NCBI GenBank assembly: GCA_020740775.1
Contig: JAHEWK010000001.1
Location: 5,084,001-5,148,000 of the forward strand
Direction of reading: 5' to 3'
DNA: 64,000 nt
From: Ilyonectria destructans
Lineage: Eukaryota > Ascomycota > Sordariomycetes > Hypocreales > Nectriaceae
Shown: piece by piece, positions 1-9,847 of the stretch
How positions within the stretch are numbered: position 1 is the first letter of the stretch
Layout: each line of letters begins with the position of its first letter
The notes under the pieces: generated by a model
Told to the model about the DNA's origin: nothing
What the model saw: the letters and a program-made list of their open reading frames with translations, nothing else
Databases searched by the model: none
Program-made: the position numbers and the translations under genes

Positions 1-1
1 T

Positions 2-826
2 GGACGAAGCCCAACAAAGCACCGATTGACACTTTCGGCCGATGCCATTGAAATCAACCCTAAAGAGCCGAAAACTGCGCCTCTGCCCGAGAAGGATGAC
101 CGATCCAAAGAGGCAAGCCCTGGGCAAAGCCCCAATCGACTTAGAGGGAACTCGACACCAGGTCCTCGACCAGCAGTCTCGCCAGGTCCAGCCTCAGCAC
201 CGCCTAACTACACATGGGCGGAGGAAATCGAGCAAAAGACCGAGGAACGTTTGAACCCTTTCAAGTTGGGTGAGTTGCCTGCACGACCGAAATCCGGCCA
301 TGGCAGGCCCCATCCAACTCTGGGTTTCCCTCCAACCTTGGCCGAGTCTCCGATTCCAGCTCCAAGTCTCGCTCCGGCTGCAAGTCTAGCACCAGGCCCA
401 GTGTTGAATCCCTGGTCCAAACCGCCTCCGTCACCTGGATTCTCCTCGCCTGCGAACTTTGGATTTCAAACCCTGTCATACCCCCGATTTAGCGACCAGC
501 CAGTTGGCAAGTTGGTATTATTCGACGAGCCTGTCGAAAGGACCATTTCCGTCCCTGGTGGATATCCTGAAGATGATGAGGCTCTCATGTCTCCTCGGGT
601 CGAAACAATGACCAAAAATCCACTTCACTCTTACCCCGATCCACCTAGTATGCGGTTCGTCGAGTGTCCCCCAACACCAAGCGAGGGCCTCTTCTCACCC
701 CGAGCCGGCATGTTTCCCCGGGATCCATTCTCGTCGTTTGTGGGACCTCAACCTGTGTCGGATCCTCGAAGTCCTCCCACCAAAGGAGAGGCGCCGATTG
801 TGCGTTCGATCGACGACTTGTTATGA
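2..826 (+). CDS. 3' part of an unknown proline/serine-rich protein (5' end outside window)
   Basis: The reading frame is open from the left edge of the window to a TGA stop at 824-826. The first in-frame methionine-like codon is only a TTG, so the true start lies upstream and this is a C-terminal fragment of about 274 residues. It is rich in Pro, Ser and Ala, contains short repeats of the type PAPSLAP, and has several SP/TP dipeptides that could be proline-directed phosphorylation sites. It ends with SIDDLL. I see no folded domain, membrane segment or catalytic motif, so it looks intrinsically disordered. No family is recognised. The codon pattern and length of the open frame make it very likely coding. 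It converges on the transporter gene that ends at 1721. Confidence 0.7.
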   Translation, partial: GRSPTKHRLTLSADAIEINPKEPKTAPLPEKDDRSKEASPGQSPNRLRGNSTPGPRPAVSPGPASAPPNYTWAEEIEQKTEERLNPFKLGELPARPKSGHGRPHPTLGFPPTLAESPIPAPSLAPAASLAPGPVLNPWSKPPPSPGFSSPANFGFQTLSYPRFSDQPVGKLVLFDEPVERTISVPGGYPEDDEALMSPRVETMTKNPLHSYPDPPSMRFVECPPTPSEGLFSPRAGMFPRDPFSSFVGPQPVSDPRSPPTKGEAPIVRSIDDLL

Positions 827-1720
827 TGAGGAGGTGACGATGCATAGCCGGTCTTACAGACGCCTAAAGGCTATTTTGGTGAAGAGCTAAATATCGGTTC
901 TTCGCTTCCAGTATCTAACATTCGCATCTTTTATTCGCCACATAACCGTCAATTTTCGACCACATTCTTACACGGCATTTTCAGGGCGTTCTTGCTACAG
1001 GGGGGACATACCACTTGTGCATCATCCAGCAGGCACTCGAACCTGGACGATCTCGAAACATGGACGTACGATGATACGTATTCAACTAAAATTCCTTTTG
1101 TCGCCACTACCCAATCAATCGTTTATATTCGACACCACCCATCTACTCTCGTTTCTCTTTCAACAAAGCACAGCGCACGGCGTCGAACGGTGCAGCCCAT
1201 GGCGTCAACATGTTGTTGACCCAACTAGTGTAATTTAGACGATGGCCTGTCTTCACTTCTGTTTTTTTTTCTCTATGTCTTTGGTTCGTGCTGCGCTTGG
1301 ACTACAAAATGGAGTGGCGTATGGGCAGCTTAGGAAGCTGCCCAGTTTTGATTCAGACGGCGAGGGGGATAGTGGGCAGCAGGGGAAGGCAAGGAAACAC
1401 CATGGCAAATGGGAAAGACAACTGCTATCTTGGGTTATAGCAGGGAGTTTGGAAGCAAAGGGATTCTTATACCTAGGGTGGAGATTCGGTCTGCAGATGT
1501 GATTAAATAATCACATGAAGTGAAATCGAGAAGATATTCATCTTCACATCAGATGTGTGCATTTCCATGATCTGTCTGACTTGTCGGTATCTTTGAATGT
1601 TGACTTTCTGTGCTATGTTTATAAACAAAATCATATAGATTCACACCTAACGCCATCTTTTTTATGCGTCATGTTTCTAGTCTTGCATTTGTCTCCCGTT
1701 TCGAGTTCCGGCCGTAGCGT
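827..1720. other. Convergent intergenic region, nothing recognised
   Basis: This 0.9 kb lies between two convergent genes and should hold both 3' UTRs. It is AT-richer than the coding DNA, especially between 1500 and 1680. The short open frames here do not resemble proteins. Confidence 0.6.
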
Positions 1721-3104
1721 CTATAGATTCTTTTTCTCACCCTGAGCCGCCTTCTTGGCCGCCTCCTTGGCAATCTTCTCCTGGCGCGCGATGCCAGCCT
1801 CGACTCCGATACCGCCAAAGACCAGGGCGACGCCCAGCCACTGCATCTGGGTGAGGCGGTGACCGAAGGCGAGGACGGACAGGATCATGGTGAACATCTT
1901 GCGGGTGACGGTGACGGTGACGAGGAGCACCGAGGAGAAAGTAGAGAGGGTGTAGACTGGTAGGGGACCATGTTAGATTGCGAAATGGAGATGGCAGAAA
2001 GTGGAGATGAGGATAACTTACAGATGAAGACCTGGCCGACTGCGCCGCACGCCGCGAAGCCCAGGACGTCCTTCCACACGGCCGGGTACCGGCCCATGAA
2101 GTCCAGTGCAGCCGTGAGCTCGCCAGCACTGCCAGCGACATCCATGCCAAGCCACTCGCCGAGGCCGGTGGCAACGAGCCAGGGGCTCAGGATTAGGTAT
2201 GCGCCGGTGACGAGGGTGCTCATCATGTTGTTGGCGCACATCATCTGGGGTCCCGAGTAGGGCCGGAACGACTGGAAGATGTAGTCCTGGGTGCTGTTGG
2301 TCAGGCCGTCGAAGAGCAGGTTGATGCCCAGCAGGAGAAGGCCCCAGGCGGTGCTGGCGTCGTCGGCGCGGGCCGACTTCTTGCTCTTCTTGCCGGAGTG
2401 CAGCGTGAAGACGGCGACGCCGAGGGTGACGGCGGCAACAACGAGGTACTTGTACAGCGGGTAGCGCTTGCGGAAGATGGTGATGTGCAGGAACATGACG
2501 GGCAGCAGCTTGCAGCTCTTGGCGAGCAGGAAGGTGATGTAATCGAGGTGGGCGAGGCTGGCGTAGCCGAAGGGGCTGGCCAGGCTGCTGGTGACGGCTA
2601 CGAGAGCGAGGGGAGCGAGGATGCGCTGGGACGGGATGATGGGTGCGATGCTGGCGCCGGCGGGCGTCGACGCGACGAGGTATACGGCGCCGACCGCTGC
2701 GGCGAAGACGGACTGGATCGTGTTGAGGAAGACGGGGAAGTGCCACACCTCAGGCGCGTCGGCCGGGCCGTAATGCGTCGTCGTGAGCTTCTCCTGGAGG
2801 TACGCCCACGTCAGGCTACGACAGGCTGTCCGTTAGCATCTGTATTGCCGCTGATTGTATTGCGACGTAGCAGAGGACCATGAACTTACAATGAAGCATA
2901 TATGCCCGCGACAGCAACGACAAGCTGCACTACACCTGCATCGGGCTTCTCATGCGCCGCGTCCGTCTTGGCCGGAGCCGGCTGGCCATTGGCCATCTTG
3001 TCCCCCTTGCCGCTGCCATTGGTATCCTCCCAGGTCGCCGTAGTCTTGTTGAAGAACTCGGATGACGCCTCGCGCTTGATCGCCGGTTGCTTGGTTCGAG
3101 CCAT
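1721..3104 (-). CDS. hut1: UDP-galactose transporter homologue Hut1 (SLC35B1 family), 3 exons, 414 aa
   Basis: ER-membrane nucleotide-sugar transporter of the drug/metabolite-transporter superfamily. The family carries UDP-galactose/UDP-glucose or adenine nucleotides across the ER membrane. Exons are 3104-2890, 2815-2022 and 1956-1721 on the minus strand. Introns of 74 and 65 nt have GTAAGT donors, and a GCTAAC branch site is visible in the first. Joining gives the family-typical [17 protein letters not shown] across intron 1 and [20 protein letters not shown] across intron 2, followed by VTRKMFTM. The protein has a soluble N-terminus of about 60 residues and then around nine or ten hydrophobic segments. 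It ends in KKNL, a KKxx dilysine signal for ER retrieval, as expected for this family. The start sits in a good context (CACCATGGC). Family assignment is firm; the exact substrate is inferred. Confidence 0.95.
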
Positions 3105-4496
3105 GGTGTTTGAAGGGTATCACGCAAGTCGCGAACAACGAGAGGAAGTAGGAAATAACAGACAAGTGTCGCAAAACAAAAAGCGATCAAAGTAATGGCG
3201 CAACGCGAGAAGAGAGCGACAGGAAAGGTAGGAGTGAAGGAAATGAGATCGCACCAAAGCAAAATTCGTTTAAGTTCGCTGAGTTGCCATCATGAAACTT
3301 GACAGTTGGCTTCATTAGCCGTCAAGGGACGCACAGGACCCTGAGGCTGAGGACCAAATCAGATCGAACCCCACCAGCTGCGCCACAATACTTGGCGGTG
3401 CTCGCTGTGGCGCCTTCCATGCAGCTTCAGCCCCGGCTCATCGTCTCACACATCCATTCTCAAACGTCGTCACAGCAGACAGGGAAAAAGGAACCATCAC
3501 TGGAATTTGGCAACTAAATTATGCCCAAATAGTTTTTATTTTTGTGGCTCTTCGTTCCTAACTAGATACACTCCCAGCAAGACATCCTACCCCGAAATCC
3601 GGATACGATATTGCAAGCCATAGCATGGGTGTGAAGAGGCAAGGAACGAGCTTGAGGGGGTGAGGTGAGCGTTGAGAATAAGGGGGATGGGGTATGTAAG
3701 AGCGATACGTGGTTCGGGATTATGTGAGCGGTAACGTCGGTAGGCGCAGGTCGCGTGGAGGTGTCGAATTCCGAGGTTGTAAGAGAGAAAACCGGTTGCG
3801 CGTGGGAAATGGGTGGGGAACGTGTCGTAAGGATTGAGTAGAGAATCAAGGCAGAAGACCGCGATGTGCCCTTCTCGGCCCCTGAAAGGAATGCGCTGTC
3901 CCGAGCATCACCGGCTCTTTTGGTATTTTTTTGGTCATTAAGCCCCAGCCATCTCGGTCAAATCCGAAATGGTGCCATCAGTCGTTAGAAGGAGTACTGT
4001 GCCATGTCGGAGAGTCATAAAACAGTATCCCGTCATGAGAAGGAGGGTGCCGCGAGAGTTTAGTCGAGAGGATTTGATACAGACGGTTTGCCGCATGGCA
4101 AGGATAGCGATGCATCGCACCGTCACCAAAGGGGGTGAGTTCGGTCAAATTGGGGGGTGATGAGGCGATATCATGAAGAAGGGCAGCGAGGCAAGCAATG
4201 ACCGCAGGTTGTGTCATTGATGGCTCGCGCCGGCGGCGTTGTTGCGATAGGAATGAGAAGGAGAACAGACAGGAAAAAGAGAACGGCGTTGAGGTGATGC
4301 TGTTTGGCGGGGGGGAGGGGAGGGGAGGGAGCGCTCGTCGTTACGTCGTCTGGTATCGTCCACGGAGAAAACAGAAGCCTTGCGGCAAGCCAGATCTGGA
4401 ACTGCCCAGGTCGTTGTTGCCAAACCCGACCTCAGCAAGTCGCATGGAACATGCGAAGCAAAACTCAACTAGACGGTTAGCCGGGTTAGGCGGCGC
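3105..4496. other. Intergenic region between hut1 and the KH gene
   Basis: About 1.4 kb holding the hut1 promoter and the 3' UTR of the KH gene, which is transcribed towards it. Only short open frames without protein character are seen. A G-rich run (gggggggagggg-like) lies near 4308-4330. Confidence 0.5.
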
Positions 4497-5767
4497 CTAC
4501 TCGGTGTCCTGGATCTGGCTTCGGCGCATCTTCTCGGCTTCGAGGTTCTCGTATAGGAGGAACAGCGCCGATTCGTTGGCCTTGGCAGTGCCCATGATGG
4601 TGAACATTCGCTCGCCAGTCTCATCATGGGGAGCCTAAAATGTGATTTCTGTTAGATGGCGATGATTCTCCGTTTGTCAATCTTTCACCGGGTAGGAACA
4701 ACTTGCCTTGGCAATGGAGATGCGGGCGCCAGATGTCTTGCGGATCTCGCTAATCTTGCTGCCAGCGCGTCCGATGATGCAACCCACCATGTCCGCGGGG
4801 ATGCTGATGTTTTGCGTCTGGATCTCTTCACCATTCTCATCGTGGGTAGGAGGCCCTCGAATGGCAGCGTCAGAATCAGAGCGGCGGTTGTAGGGCCGGG
4901 TGCTGCCGTTGCTGAAGTCGGCACCATTGCCTGTTCGCATCACACGAGGGCTACCAAATTCACCCCTGCTTGAACCAGTGCTGTATCCCACTCCGCTGCT
5001 GCTGCTACCGCCGCCAACGGTTCCGGTGGTGGCGGGCTGAGTGCGAACGACAGGGTTGTAGAGAACGGTTCCGGTACCACGCTGCCAATCATCGACCAAG
5101 CACTTGCAGATTTCCCAAATGGCCCGCTGGATTCCCTCGGGAGTACCCTGGACCTCGACTATCCTTTCGGTGGACTGAGGCAGCATCTCCTTCTGGGCAA
5201 CCATGCGAACGCCCGAGGCATCCTGGATGTGCTTGATCTTCAAACCCTGCCTTCCGATGATGGTACCCATCTGGTTGTGTGAAATGAGGAGCTTGATGGC
5301 TGCACAGGAATGGTTAGTGAGACCAGGAGGAGTGCATCGTTTGGGGAGTTTGTGAAGTTAGACGTACGGTGGGTGCCGTTGCTTTGGACAACACCTCCCA
5401 TGCCCATGGAGGGAGCGCCCTCGAGCAGAGCACGGGCAACGATGGCGTAGGCGCGAGAGATGGCATCGCAACCACCAGTGATGGTCAGGACACGGTCGTG
5501 GACGCCCTGTACCACCTTACTGACGCCAGCCTTGACACCAGTTTCGTCCCTGAGGTCAGCGACGTTCTTGCCGCCCTTGCCAATGATGACGCCGGCCTCC
5601 TTGGAAGACACGATGGCGCGAAGGGTCAGTTGAGCCTGGGCGTACTCCTCGTCCGTCTTAGGGGCGGGTTCGCCATCAGGTCCGAGACGGTCTTCCATGC
5701 GGAGTTGGTCCATGGGGTCGAGGAGGTCGCTGCCGTTGGAGGGGATGTTATCCTGGGGAACCGACAT
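4497..5767 (-). CDS. Triple KH-domain RNA-binding protein (PCBP/Rnc1/Pbp2 type), 3 exons, 376 aa
   Basis: Poly(C)-binding-type protein with three KH domains, expected to bind single-stranded RNA and act in mRNA stability or localisation. Exons are 5767-5368, 5299-4707 and 4634-4497 (minus). KH1 carries GVIIGKGGKNV (about residues 60-125), KH2 GTIIGRQGLKI (about 140-205) and KH3 GCIIGRAGSKI (about 290-360). Each has the GxxG loop (GKGG, GRQG, GRAG). KH2 and KH3 are separated by a Gly/Ser/Arg-rich linker. Intron 1 splits KH2 just before its first strand (THPIKLLISHNQMG once joined). Intron 2 is GC-AG and lies inside KH3; splicing there restores AKAPHDETGERMFTIMG and an in-frame end. The start codon precedes SVPQDNIPSNGS. 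The fungal homologue best studied is fission-yeast Rnc1; orthology is inferred from domain layout. Confidence 0.92.
4635..4706 (-). other. Non-canonical GC-AG intron in the KH gene
   Basis: On the minus strand the donor reads AAG|GCAAGT and the acceptor TTTTAG|GCT, giving a 72-nt intron in phase 0. Retaining it would add about 14 residues and then shift out of the KH3 sequence. No usable GT donor lies nearby. AAG|GCAAGT is the typical strong-pairing context of GC donors. Confidence 0.85.
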
Positions 5768-6299
5768 GTTTGCAGATTGGTGCGATGTCGGGAGATGCGG
5801 GGTGAAGTTGTGTGTGGGAGTTGGAAAAGGCGGAGGGCGAATGTTGGACAGAGGGAGTTTTGTCCGGTAGGAAGCTGTTAGAGTGTCAGGTCTGCTGATG
5901 CGGAGGGGAAGCCTTGTTGTAGTGCCAGCACGCGAGCACGTATCCTTGGGGCGACGACAGTGATGTGCGGCGCACAACAACTAGAGCGACGAAACACACG
6001 AGAGCGGTGCGACAACGTCCAAGCGCACTGGACAAGGAAAAAATCGGGCGGAGGGCGATTACTGACCTAGAAGTTGACGCTGGGAGAGGCGACAACACTG
6101 AGGATTGGCGGGGGAGAGGAATGGAGATGGTGGTGCGGTGCAGTGCTTTTTTTTCCTGCGGTCGTGTTCGCGAGGCGGGATATGGCGGGGTTAGAGGGTC
6201 GCGAGCGCTGATGACGAAGAAAAGCGGCGGCGGGACGCTGTGCGGAAGGGAGGCGGAAGGCGGAGGGCGAGGCGCCGAAGGAGGATTTGGTGGGTGAGT

Positions 6300-6360
6300 G
6301 GGGGGGAGGAAGAACGGGGAGGGGAGAGAGAGGAGAGAGGAAGACGAGGGGGGGAAGCGG
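6300..6360. repeat. Polypurine/polypyrimidine tract
   Basis: 61 nt on the plus strand with only three pyrimidines (all C), inside a wider purine-rich stretch from about 6230 to 6450. On the coding strand of the downstream KH gene this is a CT-rich leader or promoter element, common in filamentous fungi. Such tracts can also form triplex DNA. Confidence 0.8.
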
Positions 6361-6879
6361 TAGATGAGGTTTTGCGACGATGGAGAGGATGGAGGATGGA
6401 GGGTGGAGAGGAGGAAGAAGAGGTGGTGAGGTGAGAGACGTAAGGTGAGGTGAGTGACAGAGAATGGAAGAATGGGCCAGCGCCAGAACCACTGGCAAAG
6501 AGGAGGCAGACCCAGCGGGGATGGAGGGGGAGGGAACGGAGGAGACAGAGGCAGGCAGGAGGGATGCTATGACCACGCAGAGGAAAGGTCCCCACCCAGG
6601 TACTTCCCTGTACATGGCACCCCAAGCATGCAGCCATGGGAGCTCTTTGAAAAGTGACCAAAGTGCGTCCTCTCTGGCGGGCCGGGTTAGAGGTACTGCG
6701 TCCTACGTGTGCCGAGCCTGCCTGATCCATGTAGCAGGTACCCTCCTCGCCTGCCACCCAGTTATTCACCCGCCAAGCTCCAGCCCAGCCCACCTGCCGG
6801 ATCACACACCCACACTCATGCCGACCTAGAACTGCAACCAGCAGTTCTCAGTGCTTCTGCCAGCACCTCGGACAGGGGA

Positions 6880-7250
6880 AGGTACCTAGATGGGGCTCTG
6901 CTTTTTGCTTTCCCATTCTGTGCGCCAGCCGTCTCCGGCGCCCGGCCGATCATCATGTGTGCGACCGCATGGCTCTTGGATCAAGTTGAACCTGCGATCA
7001 TGGGCAAAGGCGGGGAACCTACCTTACACCCGCTACCGACAAAGTACCGACCTGTACACTTTCCGAGGCTCCTGGCCGTTGTGGTTGTGGGAGCTGCAAA
7101 AGGATGGGCACGGGACAGGAACGGACGGCACTTGTCTACCTTATTACTTGCCCGCCTGCCGTCTTTCCAACTTTGCCTTACGTGGTACCTCCCTTCAGAT
7201 GGTACCTTCTGATTACCTTTGGTACCTGCCGTCTCATGTACCTTAGCTTA
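6880..7250. repeat. Cluster of GTACC/TACCTT motifs
   Basis: GGTACC or GTACCT hexamers recur here (for example near 6881, 7183, 7199, 7220 and 7238) with intervening TACCTTA words. No longer repeat unit is evident. Similar motifs recur in other intergenic regions of the window. Confidence 0.5.
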
Positions 7251-9847
7251 CACCCTCCTTGAAGCTGTTAATGGCCAACTGCTACCCCAGACGCAAAATC
7301 CTCCGAGCTTATCGCCTTGATCTCCCTCAAAGACCCCATTTAGGACAGAGGTAACGCGGGACTGAGATACCAGAGACAGGTATTCCCGTCGAAACTCGAA
7401 GCATTGGGCGGTATCTGAGTGATGATCAACATACAGCCCGGCCAACCATCAACAGAAGCAACAGAGCTCCCCGCACCTATCATGGTCCCATCACTCCCGG
7501 CCGAGCCGACCAGCAGTGTACCTCAAATCAGATCAAGGCAAGGTACCACGCTGGTGCAGCCAAGCGTTCTAGCCCTGGCGCCTCTGCGCGGGGGCGGCGG
7601 CGCCAGGGGATGATTTGGCTGGCTGGCTGTCGCGTCTGTGCTGCCTCTCCGCGCGCCGTCGTACGTTATATGTTGTCTGTCGTACTCGGTACTCGGTCCC
7701 CGCTCTCCCGTCGTCTACCGAAAGCCTGTGGACAAATGTGACGGGGGTCCAATGCCGCTTGATAGCTGATATATCAACATCCTTCGGCCTAGGAGCCGCC
7801 TATGGGCTGGTTTGAATGGATGTGACAAAATGCCATGTTTCCCCACCACAAAGTGGAAGCGGTTGAGTCGGGATATTTTCCATTTGGCGGGGCTGGTTCC
7901 AGCGCCTCTCGAATGTCGATCAATCGATCTGGGCTCTGACCTCACTCAATCATCATTATCAGCCGCTGGACTCTAGCAAGCAAAATGATCGTATTCTTTT
8001 GCTTGTTGTGGAGGCACTCTGTGCAACTCCGCCCTAGACCAGGCCATGCCACTTGTGAATCCCTGCATCAGCGACATTCTAAAGTCCAATGACAGACTGG
8101 ATTCTACACTCGACAGTCCCATTGGTCTGTGCGACAACTCTGCCGGCACAACAGCCAGGATTGTGGACAAGTGATTCCTTCCGAAGTTCCCAGCCTCGTC
8201 ATATTTTTGCCTCTCCCCATCAAGTGAACTCGCTCAATTGAGAACTGATTCACTCCGAACCTATCTCCCGCGGCCATCGTCCCCATTACGCATGACCGGC
8301 CGTCCAGAAACGCATCGGATTGGGCTCTAGACAAGACGTGCTATGGAAAGAACGATCGAGTCGCTGCTGCGTCTAGATTTTTACAGACACTATACGCATG
8401 ACAGTCGCCTCACTTTGTTTCCCGTCAGTATATGGCTTCATGCAGTGCAACCCTACTCCGGGCCCCAGCATAACTCGAGTGGCTAGTTTGGATGTACTCT
8501 CCTCTCAGGTCCGGAATCACACGCTACCAATACTACTATAGAGTACCTCCCTCCTCTTCTCATGGTCTGGGTACGTCCCAGTGGCTGCAGTCTCAAGCCT
8601 GCTCCTCAGACTCCGTCACCGAGTCCAGCCTATATCCTCTGCGGATTGGTCACTTCAAACCCTTTCCAGGGTAGGGTAACGTCGTGGATGCTGCAGCAGT
8701 CACTTGGCCATGCGCCTCAACGCATCACGATTTGGCCGGGTGGAGAGCTATGTATGCTGCGTGGTGCTTGGTCTCATGCCGGTTGGCAGAGATGCTGCGG
8801 AATTCGATGTACCTCTTGTACCTTGCCTTAGTACCGGGGACGCTACTAATGCCCACACACCACCTTCAGCAGACACGATTATGGTCGTCAGAAAATCACG
8901 GTATCGCGTAGTATTGAGCCGCTCTGGATCATTGACTGTTCATCCGCCTTTTCGTTCAGTACCAGAGTTATAGTCTAGGCGCTATATGTAACAAGCGAGG
9001 ATGTTCTCAAACGAGATGAGGATATCTCGCGCCTTGCCAAAGAGGTCTATATGACCACTGCATTGATGTTTGGGAAGGTGGAATGAGATAGTAGTAGTCG
9101 ACTGGCTTGCGGTAAGGAACGCAGGGAACGACGGTAACAATTAGGAAATATAGAAGTTATATGAAATGATCATGTCCCAACTTGATATTACTTCAAGTAA
9201 ATGTCAATTTAACATTTCGGCTCATTTTAAGTTATCGAAGACTGACTATTGGATATTAAAATCTAGGGGCAGGTTATACGCTCTTGTGACTGTTAGCGGG
9301 AGCTAAATTTGGGATGTGCCTGCCATACCCTCCTGAGCTGGCGTGGATAGAAAATGGCTTCGCCTACCTCGTGTTCCAGTTTCCATCTACAATTTCTAAT
9401 GGGTGGAAATGAGTCTACGGATTTGGAAAGGGCATGTGACAACCAGCCCCAACGCTCAGAACGAGAAGCCGTCGAGGAACCCTCCGTGGCTCTGGTTGGA
9501 GGTGGCCGCTCCGATCCGCCCGCCCGGACGCGGACACGGCCGGAGTGGGGCTTCTTGTCCAAGGTGAGCTCACCGTACGCTTTCCCTTGGTCGAGCTCTG
9601 GAGCGGCGAATTAGTTCTCAAGATGGTGATGAATATGGATTTCTCGCTCCTGTATGTTTATTCTCTCCCCTTTTTTCTTCTTCTTAAGTTCTGTTTCTAT
9701 TTTTTATGATGTTGTGTAGGTGCGATAACTTAACGGTACGGGGAATAAAGGCAGGGGTTGATAATCTGGACATAGGATTGGATATATATATCTAAGCCAT
9801 ATCTCGCCAGCTTAGAGAAGTGTAGCCAGAGATCTCCCACAAACTCA

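Larger units (their letters stand above)
5768..9847. other. 4.1 kb region without a recognisable gene
   Basis: This lies upstream of the KH gene and downstream of the Ppk6-like gene. The KH-proximal part is strongly CT-rich on the coding strand and probably holds its promoter and 5' leader. The part from 6700 to 7550 has many GTACC motifs. The part from about 9000 to 9840 is AT-rich and probably contains the 3' UTR of the neighbour. Frames of up to about 200 codons exist in the CT-rich section, but they overlap in several phases and are low in complexity. Confidence 0.5.

Noticed and set aside
6191..6805. 204-codon minus-strand frame upstream of the KH gene
   Set aside because: It is produced by the polypyrimidine strand (Ser/Pro/Leu only) and overlaps another open phase; not protein-like.
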